64,000 nucleotides of DNA from Tomocerus qinae (Eukaryota; Arthropoda; Collembola; Entomobryomorpha; Tomoceridae): assembly GCA_020055645.1 (NCBI GenBank), contig CM034547.1:47094409-47158408 (forward strand), read 5' to 3'. Below, piece after piece: positions 14,974 through 26,500 of this stretch (position 1 is the stretch's first letter; each line of letters opens with the position of its first letter). The notes beneath the pieces were generated by a model. That model saw only the letters and a program-made list of their open reading frames with translations, searched no databases and was not told the DNA's origin. Position numbers and translations under genes: made by a program.

Positions 14974-17900
14974 GTAAGCATACAAAAGCCAAACATGCAA
15001 AGTTTATTTCACTTTACTTTCGGACAGAAAAGGTGAACGGTGAACCTGAACGTGAGTGTTGCAGGTGGAAGGGAGGGCAATGTAAACCGAGACAAGGCAA
15101 GGCAGTTTGGCTTCTACATTGTATTCAAACACAATATGCATACTTGTTAACCTATAAAAGCTACCACTATACTTACATTGACTAACAATCCATACTTATT
15201 TGTACCTACACACATTAAATCAGAACAGATAGTGTTCTACCTTAGTAAATGAATTACTGTAATACTTTTATGCAGCGAACAGATACTATTTACCTAAGTA
15301 TAACTTCATATATGTAATTAGATGATGCAAGTATAACTTAATGTTCTAGAAAGTACCTTACTAGCTAAGAGTGCAGAAAATTCGTCATAGACGACCAGAA
15401 AGAAAAGCCATAAAAGAGAGCGATGCAAGTTTTATTATTAGTAATAATCATCTGTCTGCAAGATAAAAGTAGTGTCAATAATTTCAGCAGTAGTAAAAAC
15501 AATAACTTTATAATTACTATATGTTATCATAATAATTTTTCAGGCATATGGAACATAGTAATTAGTTACAATATTGAATTATGTTATCGTTCTATCGTAC
15601 ATAGTACTGCACCGACACGATTTCAAGGAAAATTATTTTCCCTGTTTGCGATCTAAAATGCAGATTAGAACGTTTTTTGCGGACTACCACAAAGTCCGGA
15701 ATATCATTTTTGCATTGGTGCGGGGCTATGAGATGAATTTTGTAAATGATGCAAGAGCTTGGACACTCTGTGAGCTAAGCGTCAGTAAAGTCTGGAAATA
15801 ATAGTATATAATATCGTAGTGAATTGTATAGAAGACAATCTCTTGCGTGGTTTAGGTATTGCAACTTTGACTGTAAATGTAAGTACGTGGATACCAGTAG
15901 AAAATAGTTAAGAGTCCAGCGTTAGATAAATGATGTCTAAATAGCTAATGGCAGACATTCGTACAGAAAAGAGTGATAGGACCTGAAGAAGAGAGGAAAA
16001 CCTTCGTTCTATGAATATGGTATTTGAGAGTGTAGTCGGTAGACACTCGGCAGTAAAAATAGAATTTTTATTGTGTCCTACAAGAATATTGTAATGCAGT
16101 TGCTGAAGGCGCTAAATACATTGGTATTAGTTTATTACATCCATGCTCCATTTCCATGTTGAGGCACGTAAATAATATTATTATCGCAGTATAGTGTTTC
16201 TGTTATCTGAGTATTATCATAGCAATGGCTATTTGGCTTGCTTATAATACGTGCCAAAGAGATGTGTGTACCCAAGGGTTTTATAACATCTCTGTTATTT
16301 ATGTATGTCTGAAGAATAAATTGTAAGCTTCATAAACTACATCTCATAAATAGAAGCAATGCATGAAGGCGATAATAGTGTCTTACCTATTGTAGTACCA
16401 TTCTCTCTAATGCGTTTCCATCAGTAGATTGGCGTAAAGCTAACTGGACCTCAAAGCTAGTGTTGTAACTGCCTATCTCTCTTTCTCTTGTTGCCTAGCT
16501 TTAGTTGGCAGTAGTGAGTGAGTAAGTACTTAATGTATATTTGCATGGACGTACGTATCCCCATATCACAACCTTATACAGGCACGTAACAGTAATGCAT
16601 AATAGTAATGTTCCTAAATACAAAGTTGAGACTCGGGTTGAACTACTCGCTACATAGGGAATAGTAAAGAGATATCATTAAGTGTGCATAGTTTAGACCT
16701 ATACTAAATGCTACCAGATGATAATGTAAAGGGCACAAGAGAAAAGTAAGCTCGACACAGAATGGAGCTTAGGTACGTAGTTTAGTTGTCTTGTCTCGTG
16801 TTATGTTGGTGTGGTGGTTTTGGTTTGGGATGTAGCTTGAGCTGATTGTCAGGAGTTGAATGTATGTAATGTAAAGTTTACTAGTTAGTATTCTACATGT
16901 AAGTTGTGGTTTGTGTATTGTATGGATTGTCGGAGTGAGCCCAGAATCCAGAGAAGGTCAATGCTCTGCAAGGTGGTTGAAAACGAAAAAAGGTAGGACA
17001 AGAAAGGAATGCAGACTCACCATATTATGATGCACTCTGGGCTGTTGCTTATTGTTAGTTAGTACACTTTATTTATTTTCACTACGTAGGCAGTACGTAC
17101 CTATCTTGTATACAGGGTTCGCTAACATAACCAAGTCACTTATATCCACTCCTCTTCTAACTTCTGCACTCTGAAACAATCTTCATTACATTTTAAACCT
17201 TCTTAACAACTTTAACTGATCATAAGCAAAATTGTAGCATTCTAATGCAATTTCATACAAAAAATTCTTACATTTTTTAGATTTTGGAACTTTTAATATA
17301 TACTATTTCACTTTTGTATTACACGTTCATCAAAATTGGACGAACCAAAAACACATCATTATCGTCTTTCTTACCTCAGATCACATTTCTGCATTTAGGT
17401 TAAATAGATTAAAAAGAGTAGTAATAAATTGTGAATAATTTTTTCATACCCTGTAAGCCCCTAAGGAACTTGTCCTGAAATATGTTGTTGTTGTCTACTC
17501 TCAAGTGTCGTTATTTGCTATTACAGAGAAATTGTGTATTGTATTAGCTAGTTAAATTTTCGGCTATACATAGGGTTTTAACTTGTCATGCTTGAATACA
17601 TCTTTGTTAAAATGAATTACGTTGCATTTCCTCTAAAGTTACCAACCGTGCTTTTGCTGCATTTCAGTAATATAATTATGTAGTCAGTCACTACCATCCC
17701 TCAACAGTTTTTTAAAACTTTTGAACTATCGGCAATTGCAAACAACCTTCATTAGGTATATACTGATGGTGAGTAATTGTGATTGTGAGTATATAAACCT
17801 TTGCATTTCTTTTCCATTTTTTATCTACTCTTATAATTGCAGCAAAGCATTACATATATAAATGCTAGCACACAGTGCAAACTGTAATACTTAGAATTGG

Positions 17901-20134
17901 CACGATAGTAATAAGTCATATCAGACAGTATTAGAAATACCTATATTTGTATACTCGTATTTTGTACTATCATTATATAAGACCGTGGATATGCATGCCA
18001 GGAATCTCTTATCTATGATATGATTACTAACATGATTCAAAATACACATAACCTTGCCAGAGCATAGCTTGCTTTTGCAATGCAGTACAAAGTCGGAATT
18101 CTCGTACAACAAAGTACTTGGCGACTTCTAAGATTGACATGCAGTGAAATTGAATTTAATGAAAGTGCACTTCAATGTTACTTTGTCCGGTTAGGCAGAG
18201 TCAGATCAGGTCTCATTAACCACGTCCCAAAAGCAACATTGGTATTGAAAATTCTTGTTAGAGTCCGGTTTGATTTAAACTTGCTACGCTGTGTACATTT
18301 AAACTGTATAGCTTTAATACAAATATACCGAAATTACATTTAAGTACATATACCTACATAAAATTGTTATTTGTACCAGCTGCTAGCTGAAAGCACTTAC
18401 ATTTTTCCATCTACTAGGTATTTCTTATACTGTATTTCTGAAGTTATACGGACTGATAGATATAAGAATATACATTTGGTAACATTGATCAAAATACTTG
18501 TCTTCGTACATTATTCATAGCAAAAGTGTACCCAAAACTCAAACAACTACATTTTAGATCAAACTTCCACATTTCCTGTGTTCAAATACTTTGTGCAATA
18601 CAACTCATCCTTACAATTCATTCGCTACACAACCTACAATAGTATAATTACTGTAATAGTAGCCAAATGTAAAAGTTTATTTAGTCCAAACAATATACTG
18701 CCAATAATCTTAAAATGGTTAATGGCCATACAACATTAAGAATCTTGAATTTCGAAAATTAGATCTTACTTGTGAAATTACATTTTAATCCAAAGATTTC
18801 GTTATGTACAGATAAAATCAATGAGCTCATCTCTATTCAACTGCTTAACAACATTTACGAAAGCACAATATCTTAAAATGGTTTTCATGGAACTGGAAAG
18901 AAAGCACTAGGATAGGAAATGGTGACAAATACCATTCATGGCTTGTTGTTCTACTGCATACATTTGACTCTAACGGCTAAGTTGTCTCATGTCCCTCGCA
19001 ACGAGTCACGACCCACGACCACGAATATTCACTGTGGATTATCAATGTTTAAAGAATCAGTTCAGTAAAAGTGAATAATAGTTTCTATCTAACTAGATAA
19101 CTTATGTATTATGCAGACAACATTGCCTAGCACACTCATCTTAGCAGTAAATTATTCACTAGCATCTTGAGATTACTTATTAATTCGTGCTTTGTAGTTT
19201 ATAAAGTGTAACATGATAGTCAGCATTATAGCAAGAAAGGGTATCAAATAAAAATACCGGTTGCTTTATGTAAATGAGAAATTAGTTGCTTTGTGCACAT
19301 TAAGAGTGCTAAAAACTCGGATCAACAATTTATGAGAGCACTTTCCTATTACGATGACGTTTAGTACTTTGTTGGGGAGAATCCTGTTTGCCCAAGACTT
19401 CCGTTTTATGATAATGACTCACTTTCACTCTCCTTCAATTTCGGGTTTCAGTAAAACCGTTGAGCTTTATAATGTGACAGATGACTCTGATTCTGTTAAA
19501 CATTCAAGGAGAGGACGGCTCTGGGAAAGATACGTATTAAATCAGTAAGTACCATTACAGAAACTTCATCTCAAAACGAGCTTATCGTTCCATTTGCGTC
19601 ATTGTACACCAACTCTGTAAATTCGTAATATATAGCAATGTGAATGTCTTATTGACTAAATGCACCAAATATTACCTTAACTCTTCGTATACCTTGGACT
19701 ATTTCTGCTTTGCTATCGAGTCTTGCCATTCCTACGCCAGAAATGTGATTATTATTTCCATTTGACTACGTCTAATGACTGACAATATGGTTAAATGTCC
19801 TCAGCAAGCTGTAGATATGTCTAAGTGAAAAGCTTGGTGTAATTAACGCTGTTCATTAGCTTGCAATTAAAATTGAACCAATAGTCTCATCCTATAGGTA
19901 TACTGTGCAGTTACAAGGCAAAGCACTTGGGATTGAGACTTGCGATTCATTTTACAAAACTATAAACCTTATTTATTATATCACTGCCCCTATAGATATA
20001 TCCAGTATGAAAATAGAAATTCGAATGTTAAAAAAATATATTTTGATCAGACTTAGATCATGAAATATATCGACAAATATTTGGATAGATACCATTTTTG
20101 TAATTGTGTATTCTAGTAGAACTGATGCTTTTTG
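14974..20134. other. Non-coding stretch; one weak exon candidate inside
   Basis: Apart from the weak candidate exon at 19354-19544, nothing here supports a gene. If the first-exon model is right, this is the beginning of a very long first intron on the plus strand. Confidence 0.5.
19354..19544 (+). CDS. Weak candidate exon, unrecognised product
   Basis: A plus-strand frame begins at ATG 19354, has a second in-frame ATG at 19408, and runs to a near-perfect 5' splice site, AATCA|GTAAGT, at 19544 (phase 2). A pyrimidine-containing acceptor, GGGTTTCAG, ends at 19451, so a shorter internal exon from 19452 is also possible. The second half reads as a plausible hydrophilic protein segment (KTVELYNVTDDSDSVKHSRR, then GRLWERYVLN). 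The phase differs from the phase-1 first exons, so it would not join the same downstream exon. I do not recognise the peptide, and chance cannot be excluded. Confidence 0.2.
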
Positions 20135-20150
20135 ACATTCCCTGATTTCC

Positions 20151-20406
20151 TAAAGCTATCTTGCAAAGTAATTACAACCTCAAATCCCCTGACTGACCTA
20201 TCGGCAATGAGAATTTTTCTTTGAATAATCCTTGAAAATAGTTTACGGCAAAGGTATCGAATCGACTTTGGTTGCACATAATTTATTTCGGTCACATACA
20301 ATATCTACAGAATAATTATGTAAATTTGGAGATTTCACGAAAAAATCTCATTGCAGATAGGTCAGTCAGGGGATTTGAGGTTGTAATTACTCTGCAAGAT
20401 GGCTTA
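20151..20406. repeat. Large near-perfect inverted repeat (about 68-bp arms, 119-bp loop)
   Basis: The left arm (20151-20219) and the reverse complement of the right arm (20339-20406) align over about 69 positions with roughly five differences. A central block of more than 30 bases is identical and includes TACAACCTCAAATCCCC. Weaker pairing extends outward to about 20135 and 20432 with gaps. A transcript of this region would fold into a long hairpin. No flanking target-site duplication and no coding sequence were found. It may be a fold-back or MITE-type mobile element, or a hairpin RNA source. Confidence 0.85.
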
Positions 20407-20432
20407 TAGGATTGTACCCGTCAGGGTATGCG

Positions 20433-22253
20433 TTGTGCACACCGATGATCACGGAGTATTCGTAAGCACAAAAACAATAACGTCCTTTAATGATCACATT
20501 TCCATTAGAGTATATTTTACTATCAGGAAAACTAATAATTAGCACATGGTTGGGTAACTTCCGACTCATCAAAATTTCCTAACGAACATATACTGCAGAC
20601 TAAGTACACGGTCTTACAATTTACACTCACAATCCAATTTATTTTCCAGTTACCTTTACCAAACCATCCTATTCATATCTACCACAAGTGGGCCAAACCC
20701 CCAATAGACATAATATGATGAGTTGACAATCTGTAATGGCTACTGAAATAACCTGAAATGTTGATCACACCAATGCAGTTTCACAAAAGTATAGTTTGCT
20801 GTTTTCTACCTTCATACAATATGTAAAATGACAATGCATAATTTTGTTCAGATGGTTGCATATATTTATTTTGCTTGGTTAAACAGCGAGCTTATTTGCA
20901 TTGTACTTCATTTTATTCACAAAGTTTCATTATTTTAGGTCTTTCTGGCTGAACACATATAAAGCACTACATAACTGACAACTACTTTAAAGCATAACGA
21001 ATACCATATGCGAAATAATGTTATTTGTGTAGCCACTTAAGCTAATTAATTTTATTCGTTCGAGGCAGCCCAGGCTTAGGGCTCGTACTTTAACATAGTA
21101 ATATAGTTATAGGTAAGGTTGTCAAGACCTATAACATGCACAGAATAGATAAAGACATAAGGAAATGCAACGACACCAGGGAATTGACTTGAGCTGACGA
21201 TGAGACAATTTTGAGCGTGAGTGCGTGACTGTCAAGCAAAAATCACACCGGGCTTTAGATAACCTGTTATGTTCTTTACTAGACTTCTAGCTTAATGATT
21301 TTCCTAACGATGCTGGCAATAATACTCTTCTACTTGGCTGACAATAACTTTTTTAGAATCCTGAAATATGCCATCCAGGTTTGTTGGAGCTGGCACTACT
21401 AAGAAACAATAGGCAAAGTTAACGAACACGTTCAACTGTTCAAGTAAATAATATGACAGCAAAAACAATAGATACAATGATCACTTCAGAATTTGCATGT
21501 TTCAAATCCACTTTTTCACAGTATAACTACAAAAGTTATAGATCCCTGAACTACAATGACGATACGTAATTGTAATGCTAATATTTTTTCAAATTGCTCG
21601 TTTTATGAATAACAAATATTTATAATGCAATTAATGGTCAGTAAATCCCAACGACCTATCTGTATCTATTGCTTGTCTTCATTCCCATTAATTAGAGCAC
21701 GAACGTATTGAGTGACTACGAACTGGATTGGGTTGAAGGGCAACTCAAGGAAAATACAAGTTCTGCTCAATAAAAACAAAGAAGAAAACTGATTCACCTG
21801 CTGTTTCTCGCCACTAATCTAGTAGCCAATATTCTTTTAATGTTCAATTCAGATAGACATATTGCAGTACAAGCATGTAATAATTATTCCATATCTATTT
21901 AATCTTTAATTGCATGAACGTAATCTGCATAATCTTGCTTCATAAAAGAACCAAGCCCAGTTAAATGCATCTGAATAAATAAATACTATTCCATTTACAG
22001 GCAATTTTCATCTGCATGTGATAAAGTTGCCGACAATAAATACCAAAATATTCATAAAAGTTTACAAGTTAAATCTTACAAACTTACTCCAAATACAGCA
22101 TAAAGATACGTTTACGTTTACCTCCATCACTATTTATTATTAGATTATTACATCTATTATACTATTTGAAAGTTGCATGTCCACGTATGTGTAGCCCGAT
22201 GACTCATCGTATTGCTTGCTTTGCTTTCCTTTCACTCCGCTCACTCAGCCGAA
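20433..22253. other. Non-coding stretch, nothing recognised
   Basis: No reading frame, RNA gene or repeat of note was seen. Open frames are short and do not coincide with good splice sites. Confidence 0.5.
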
Positions 22254-22327
22254 GCCAAAAGTTCGGCGGAGCCTACGCTGAAACTATAGAACAGAATTAG
22301 TAGGTGCCAAAGGTTCGGCGGAGCCTA
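22254..22327 (+). repeat. Short direct repeat, 22-bp units 52 bp apart
   Basis: Copies at 22254-22275 and 22306-22327 differ by one base and share the core GTTCGGCGGAGCCTA. The core is GC-rich against AT-rich surroundings. Just upstream of the first copy, CTCCGC and CCGAA can pair with its TTCGGCGGAG, giving a bulged hairpin. The repeat stands at the left border of the tandem-repeat cluster that follows. Confidence 0.75.
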
Positions 22328-22436
22328 AAGTGCTATGATACTTCTATGCTGTAGTGCTATTGTACAACTACCGAGTACCCAATCTTATTTAGTTGAACAT
22401 GAATACAACCAACACCTGACCATTGTCGGAGCACCA

Positions 22437-22704
22437 TTCGAATTCCTCCGAATAAATTCGAGTACCTCCGAATAAATTCGAGTTCTTCCGAATAAATTCG
22501 AGTTCCTCCAAAAAAATTCGAGTACTTCCGAATAAATTCGAGCATCTTCAAATAAATTCGAGTTCCTCTGAATAAATTCGAGTTCCTCCGAATAAATTTG
22601 AAGTCCTCTGAATAAATTCGAGTTCCTCCGAATAAATTTAAAGTCCTCTGAATAAATTCGAGTTCCTCCGAATAAATTTGAAGTCCTCTGAATGAATTTG
22701 AGTT
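22437..22704. repeat. 20-bp minisatellite, about 13 copies
   Basis: The unit on the plus strand is AATAAATTCGAGTTCCTCCG. From 22441 to 22700 the copies keep an exact 20-base period with no insertions or deletions, only base changes. Between 22581 and 22700 two unit types alternate (one with AATTTGAAGTCCTCTG), making a 40-bp dimer repeated three times. Because the unit lacks stop codons in all three minus-strand frames, the array produces an artificial minus-strand frame with a 20-residue peptide period. This is tandem-repeat DNA, not a repeat protein gene. Confidence 0.95.
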
Positions 22705-23289
22705 CTAAAATATATATCGGTGTTATTTTAGTCTTCCTATCGAGCTTATAGAGCCACTCAGTCTGTCCGTACCCACAATAATTTTCAAATGGATTGACGG
22801 ATATGACCAAATTTGACAAAAACAATGCTTTATGATTATTTCTACTGGGTATTATTTGAAAATTATTTCTATTGATTCTGGAATATTGGTTCATTTCATT
22901 GGTTTTGAGATACCGCCCCCTCACTTTGACTTGATTTTGATAGTCCAATTAGAAAATAGGCAAAAAAGTTTGAATTGTTGCCAGATAGTATTAAATATGT
23001 CACATTGGTTCTAACAAACTTAATATTTTATAATAAGGCATTGAAAAACGGAAATATAACTTACTCTCGAAATTTATCATACACAGCGATTTCCGGACGG
23101 ACAGACAAAAATAGTATTAGTATACAAAGCATATATACTAATTTGAATAAAGCAAATAAAACTAGGAAGTGGTGGGATAGGAACGAAATTTATCTATTTC
23201 GGATTTATATTCTATTTTACAGTTATTAATCGAATTCCTATTAATTTTGATAGACACCTTACTTTGATTTCATTAAGATTTTTATAGTG
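22705..23289. other. Spacer between two tandem-repeat arrays
   Basis: No gene is supported. A minus-strand frame from 22948 runs into the minisatellite and is open there only because of the repeat; its portion outside the array (about 78 codons) shows no recognisable domain. Confidence 0.5.
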
Positions 23290-23562
23290 AATAATAATCT
23301 ACTTTGTCTTTATTTTGAATTGGATGGTCAATATTATTAATCTATTTTAATTTACTTTGATTTCTGTTGATTTTAATTAATTAATGTACTTTTACTTTCA
23401 ATTTCTATTCATTTTGATATTTAATCAGTCTATTTACAATTTCTTAGCAAATTCGACTTTTTCTTAATAATATTGATGTACTTTTACTTTGTATCCATAT
23501 TGATAGTCAATATTAATCTATTTTCAATTTATTAGCACTTTTCGACTTCCTTCAATCTGCTA
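23290..23562. repeat. Degenerate T-rich tandem repeat, period about 92 bp, three copies
   Basis: Copies start near 23290, 23384 and 23476. Each contains a variant of ATGTACTTTTACTTT, then a TTGATAGTCAATATTAATCT-like block, then a TCAATTTATTAGCA-like block and TTCGACTT. The copies are diverged by substitutions and small indels, and a fourth, more decayed copy may lie at about 23200-23289. The strand is strongly T-rich. With the minisatellite just to the left this forms a local repeat cluster. Confidence 0.65.
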
Positions 23563-26500
23563 CCTTACACGTACACTTTTCGTTGCTTTTTCAACGAAAT
23601 ATTCGAAGTAAAATAGGTACAAATATTGAATTTGGAGAACGTGAAATTGCCCTGTCAATTTGTAGACACGAATGAGGTGTGCGATCTTGCGTTGTTCAAC
23701 TATAGAAAAGGATATTTAAACAAAGTCTGTGTCCCATAATTTTAAACCGGCCATTCATTTTACTTTGCTTTCGGATGTTTCACATTGTAAGTCAAAACGA
23801 AATGTTTTACCCAAGGACGGGAGTAAGTATATAATTAAACGTATAGAAAAATTGCAAAATGACTAATGCACGGTGTGCAGAAGTTATTGAAACCTAGACC
23901 TAAAACTTGATGGCCAACATAGAAATGAGGCTGGTATTATTAAAAAAAATATATTTTTCAATTATCTAATTATCACCTAACCACCATTCGAAATAAGCTA
24001 GATTCCTTTGTGTGAATTTATTCACATTTTTGTTACCGCCAGGGTTTATTGACGGGCTCGTAAACACCTACTGACATAAAATGACCTAGTATAAACAGTA
24101 ATATATGGCTCAATAGCCCACAAATTAATTGTCGTCTGTTTCAAAGAAATACACATACTGGCGGTATTCCAGTATCTTACTATTTATTATTCTTTCCCTT
24201 TTCAGTAAAATCAGAAAGAGTTCCAAATAAAAAAACATATCAACCCTGTAAGTAAAGGAATATATTTAACGGGTCAATGAAATAATTTAAATAGTAAATG
24301 AATAATGATTTAATCGGTAAATGCTGAAGATTTAAATGGAGATAATTTGAAAAAGTCAATACGTAATTAAATATTCTATAGTTTTAGTGCACCTTGTAAT
24401 ACAATGAAAAATAAATAGTATCTTCTTTATATCTGCCAATGGCAAAACACAAAAGCTATTTTCTATAAAGAACTTGCATTTGGGATGCATTACGTCTAGG
24501 CAAATTGTAGAATCTTCTTTTCTACACTAATAGAGAAGCAATGCCTATTCTCAACTGAATATATCATAGAGATAAATGAATCAGGGTTGTTACAAGTTAG
24601 AAATTTAAGTGGCCCTGGCCCTTATTATTAAATATGCAGCATCATAATGTTACCGTACCACAAAATCCCAAGTACCTAATAAAGGAGCTAACTTGGCCAG
24701 GCTTGGCGCTCGCAAAGGTACTTGTGATTAGAGCGCGCTTACTTTCTTGTAATTATTAGTTTTTGATCAGCTAAATTACTTTACTTTCCTTCTATTGATT
24801 GTTCTGTAATTTGCGGTTTGCTTAAGCAGCTTTTTTACAGTGTAATACATTTTGTTATCACCTTAGTGGTGTATACTTCGAAATCACGGCATCGGTACAC
24901 CTATATATAAAATCATTGTATCACCTAACAAGCCCTGGCTGTACACGACCTACTTATAACAAACATGTGTAGGTGATTTTGCCTACTTACGTACGTAAGT
25001 GGGGACAATACCCAGCATTCACATGCTTCAAAGCACATGCAAAAAATAAATTTATCAGCAACGCGACGGTGCGGTGTTGAAAAAAAGATAAGTTCAATGA
25101 ATTCTAAGCCTTTAGATGTTGACAAATGACGATTCTGTGGACATACTGATTTTTAGCATACATAATTTAAATAAAACTTATGAATGCCAACTCACATCAA
25201 CCTCGAATTAAATGAGATAATCATAATGCTTCTCAATACAACAGCTAATTGGAGTAATTTGTATTAATTAGCTTATTATTTTGGATTGGGCTATGTAGAT
25301 AGGATTTAAATTGTGTTATTACGTTTATTACGAGTATACAAGAGTGTGCCTATATCAGTAAGTGTATAGTATGGCATTTGTGCTTATTGTATTAAGATAT
25401 TTACTATCACTTGGTATTTTATCAACTAGTGTGCAACAAACAAGCAACCTGTACAACTTAGTAATTTATATTGGTGTGCATTAACTGATTAGTTTTAAGG
25501 GACTGTATTACATGATATTATACTTGTTTGTACCGATGTAAAAGTTGGAGCATATGGTAAAGATCAAAGGGAAATAAATCTTTTGTGCATCTCTTGAAGC
25601 ATGAACATCTATTTATTGTATCGCACTTTAATGTTAATGGTTGATGCTTTAGCTTGTCTATCTTGTTCTCTTCTCCCTGTGATTAGTGTTTGCGATTAGT
25701 GCTGGCCCATTAACTCAAGCGAGTAGAGCGAAAGTCATTAAAGAGTATCGATAATATTGTCCAATTAAGTGTATGACTGTATAGTAAATAAATTCTCAAG
25801 AACACAGATGTATTCCATGTACTGCAGGTGATATATGTACTTAGATACTTGTAGATATTTTTATAGAACAAACAATCCTACTTACCAGAAAAAATACCAA
25901 TACATAAAAAACAAATAGATGAATCTTTGCGCTACGTCCTTATAAATTCCCTCCATTATTCTTTCACATACATTATTAGTTTCATATAGGTGTTACATTA
26001 GAGTGTTACAACGCCAATATTCTATATTAGCAAACGCATGCAGATAGCATTGGAAAGCCACCAACAATAAGTATAGACTACTAAATATGTTTAGGAGTGA
26101 AATATTACAATATTTTTTGCCCTACGATAAAATGTGTCTTTGTTGTACCTTGGCCTAACTAGAACTTGACATGATGGCCAGTCCCTAAACGCATTAATGT
26201 AGAAAGCCAGCACAAACATCTAAATTCATGACACAGCTATAGAAGCACAGGTAGTCGCATGCCGCATGTATATTGCATATTACGACCACAACACAACTAC
26301 CTACATCACTCTTTTCCTCCTGTGTGTCTACAGTTAGAAACTTTGTTCCTTGTACCAATAAAATGGCACTTAGCTACACAGATTGCCTGAACTTTGAAAA
26401 CATTTCTTAGAATTCAACGGTACCATAGGTTTGTTGTTGCTAATTGGAAACAACCAATTGTCTAGTTGCTTTGATTGAAGCGTTTTTGAAAGGAATTACA

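Noticed and set aside
22385..22948. Minus-strand open frame of 187 codons, apparent repeat protein
   Set aside because: About half of it is the 20-bp minisatellite, whose unit lacks stop codons in all minus-strand frames. The rest has no recognisable domain.
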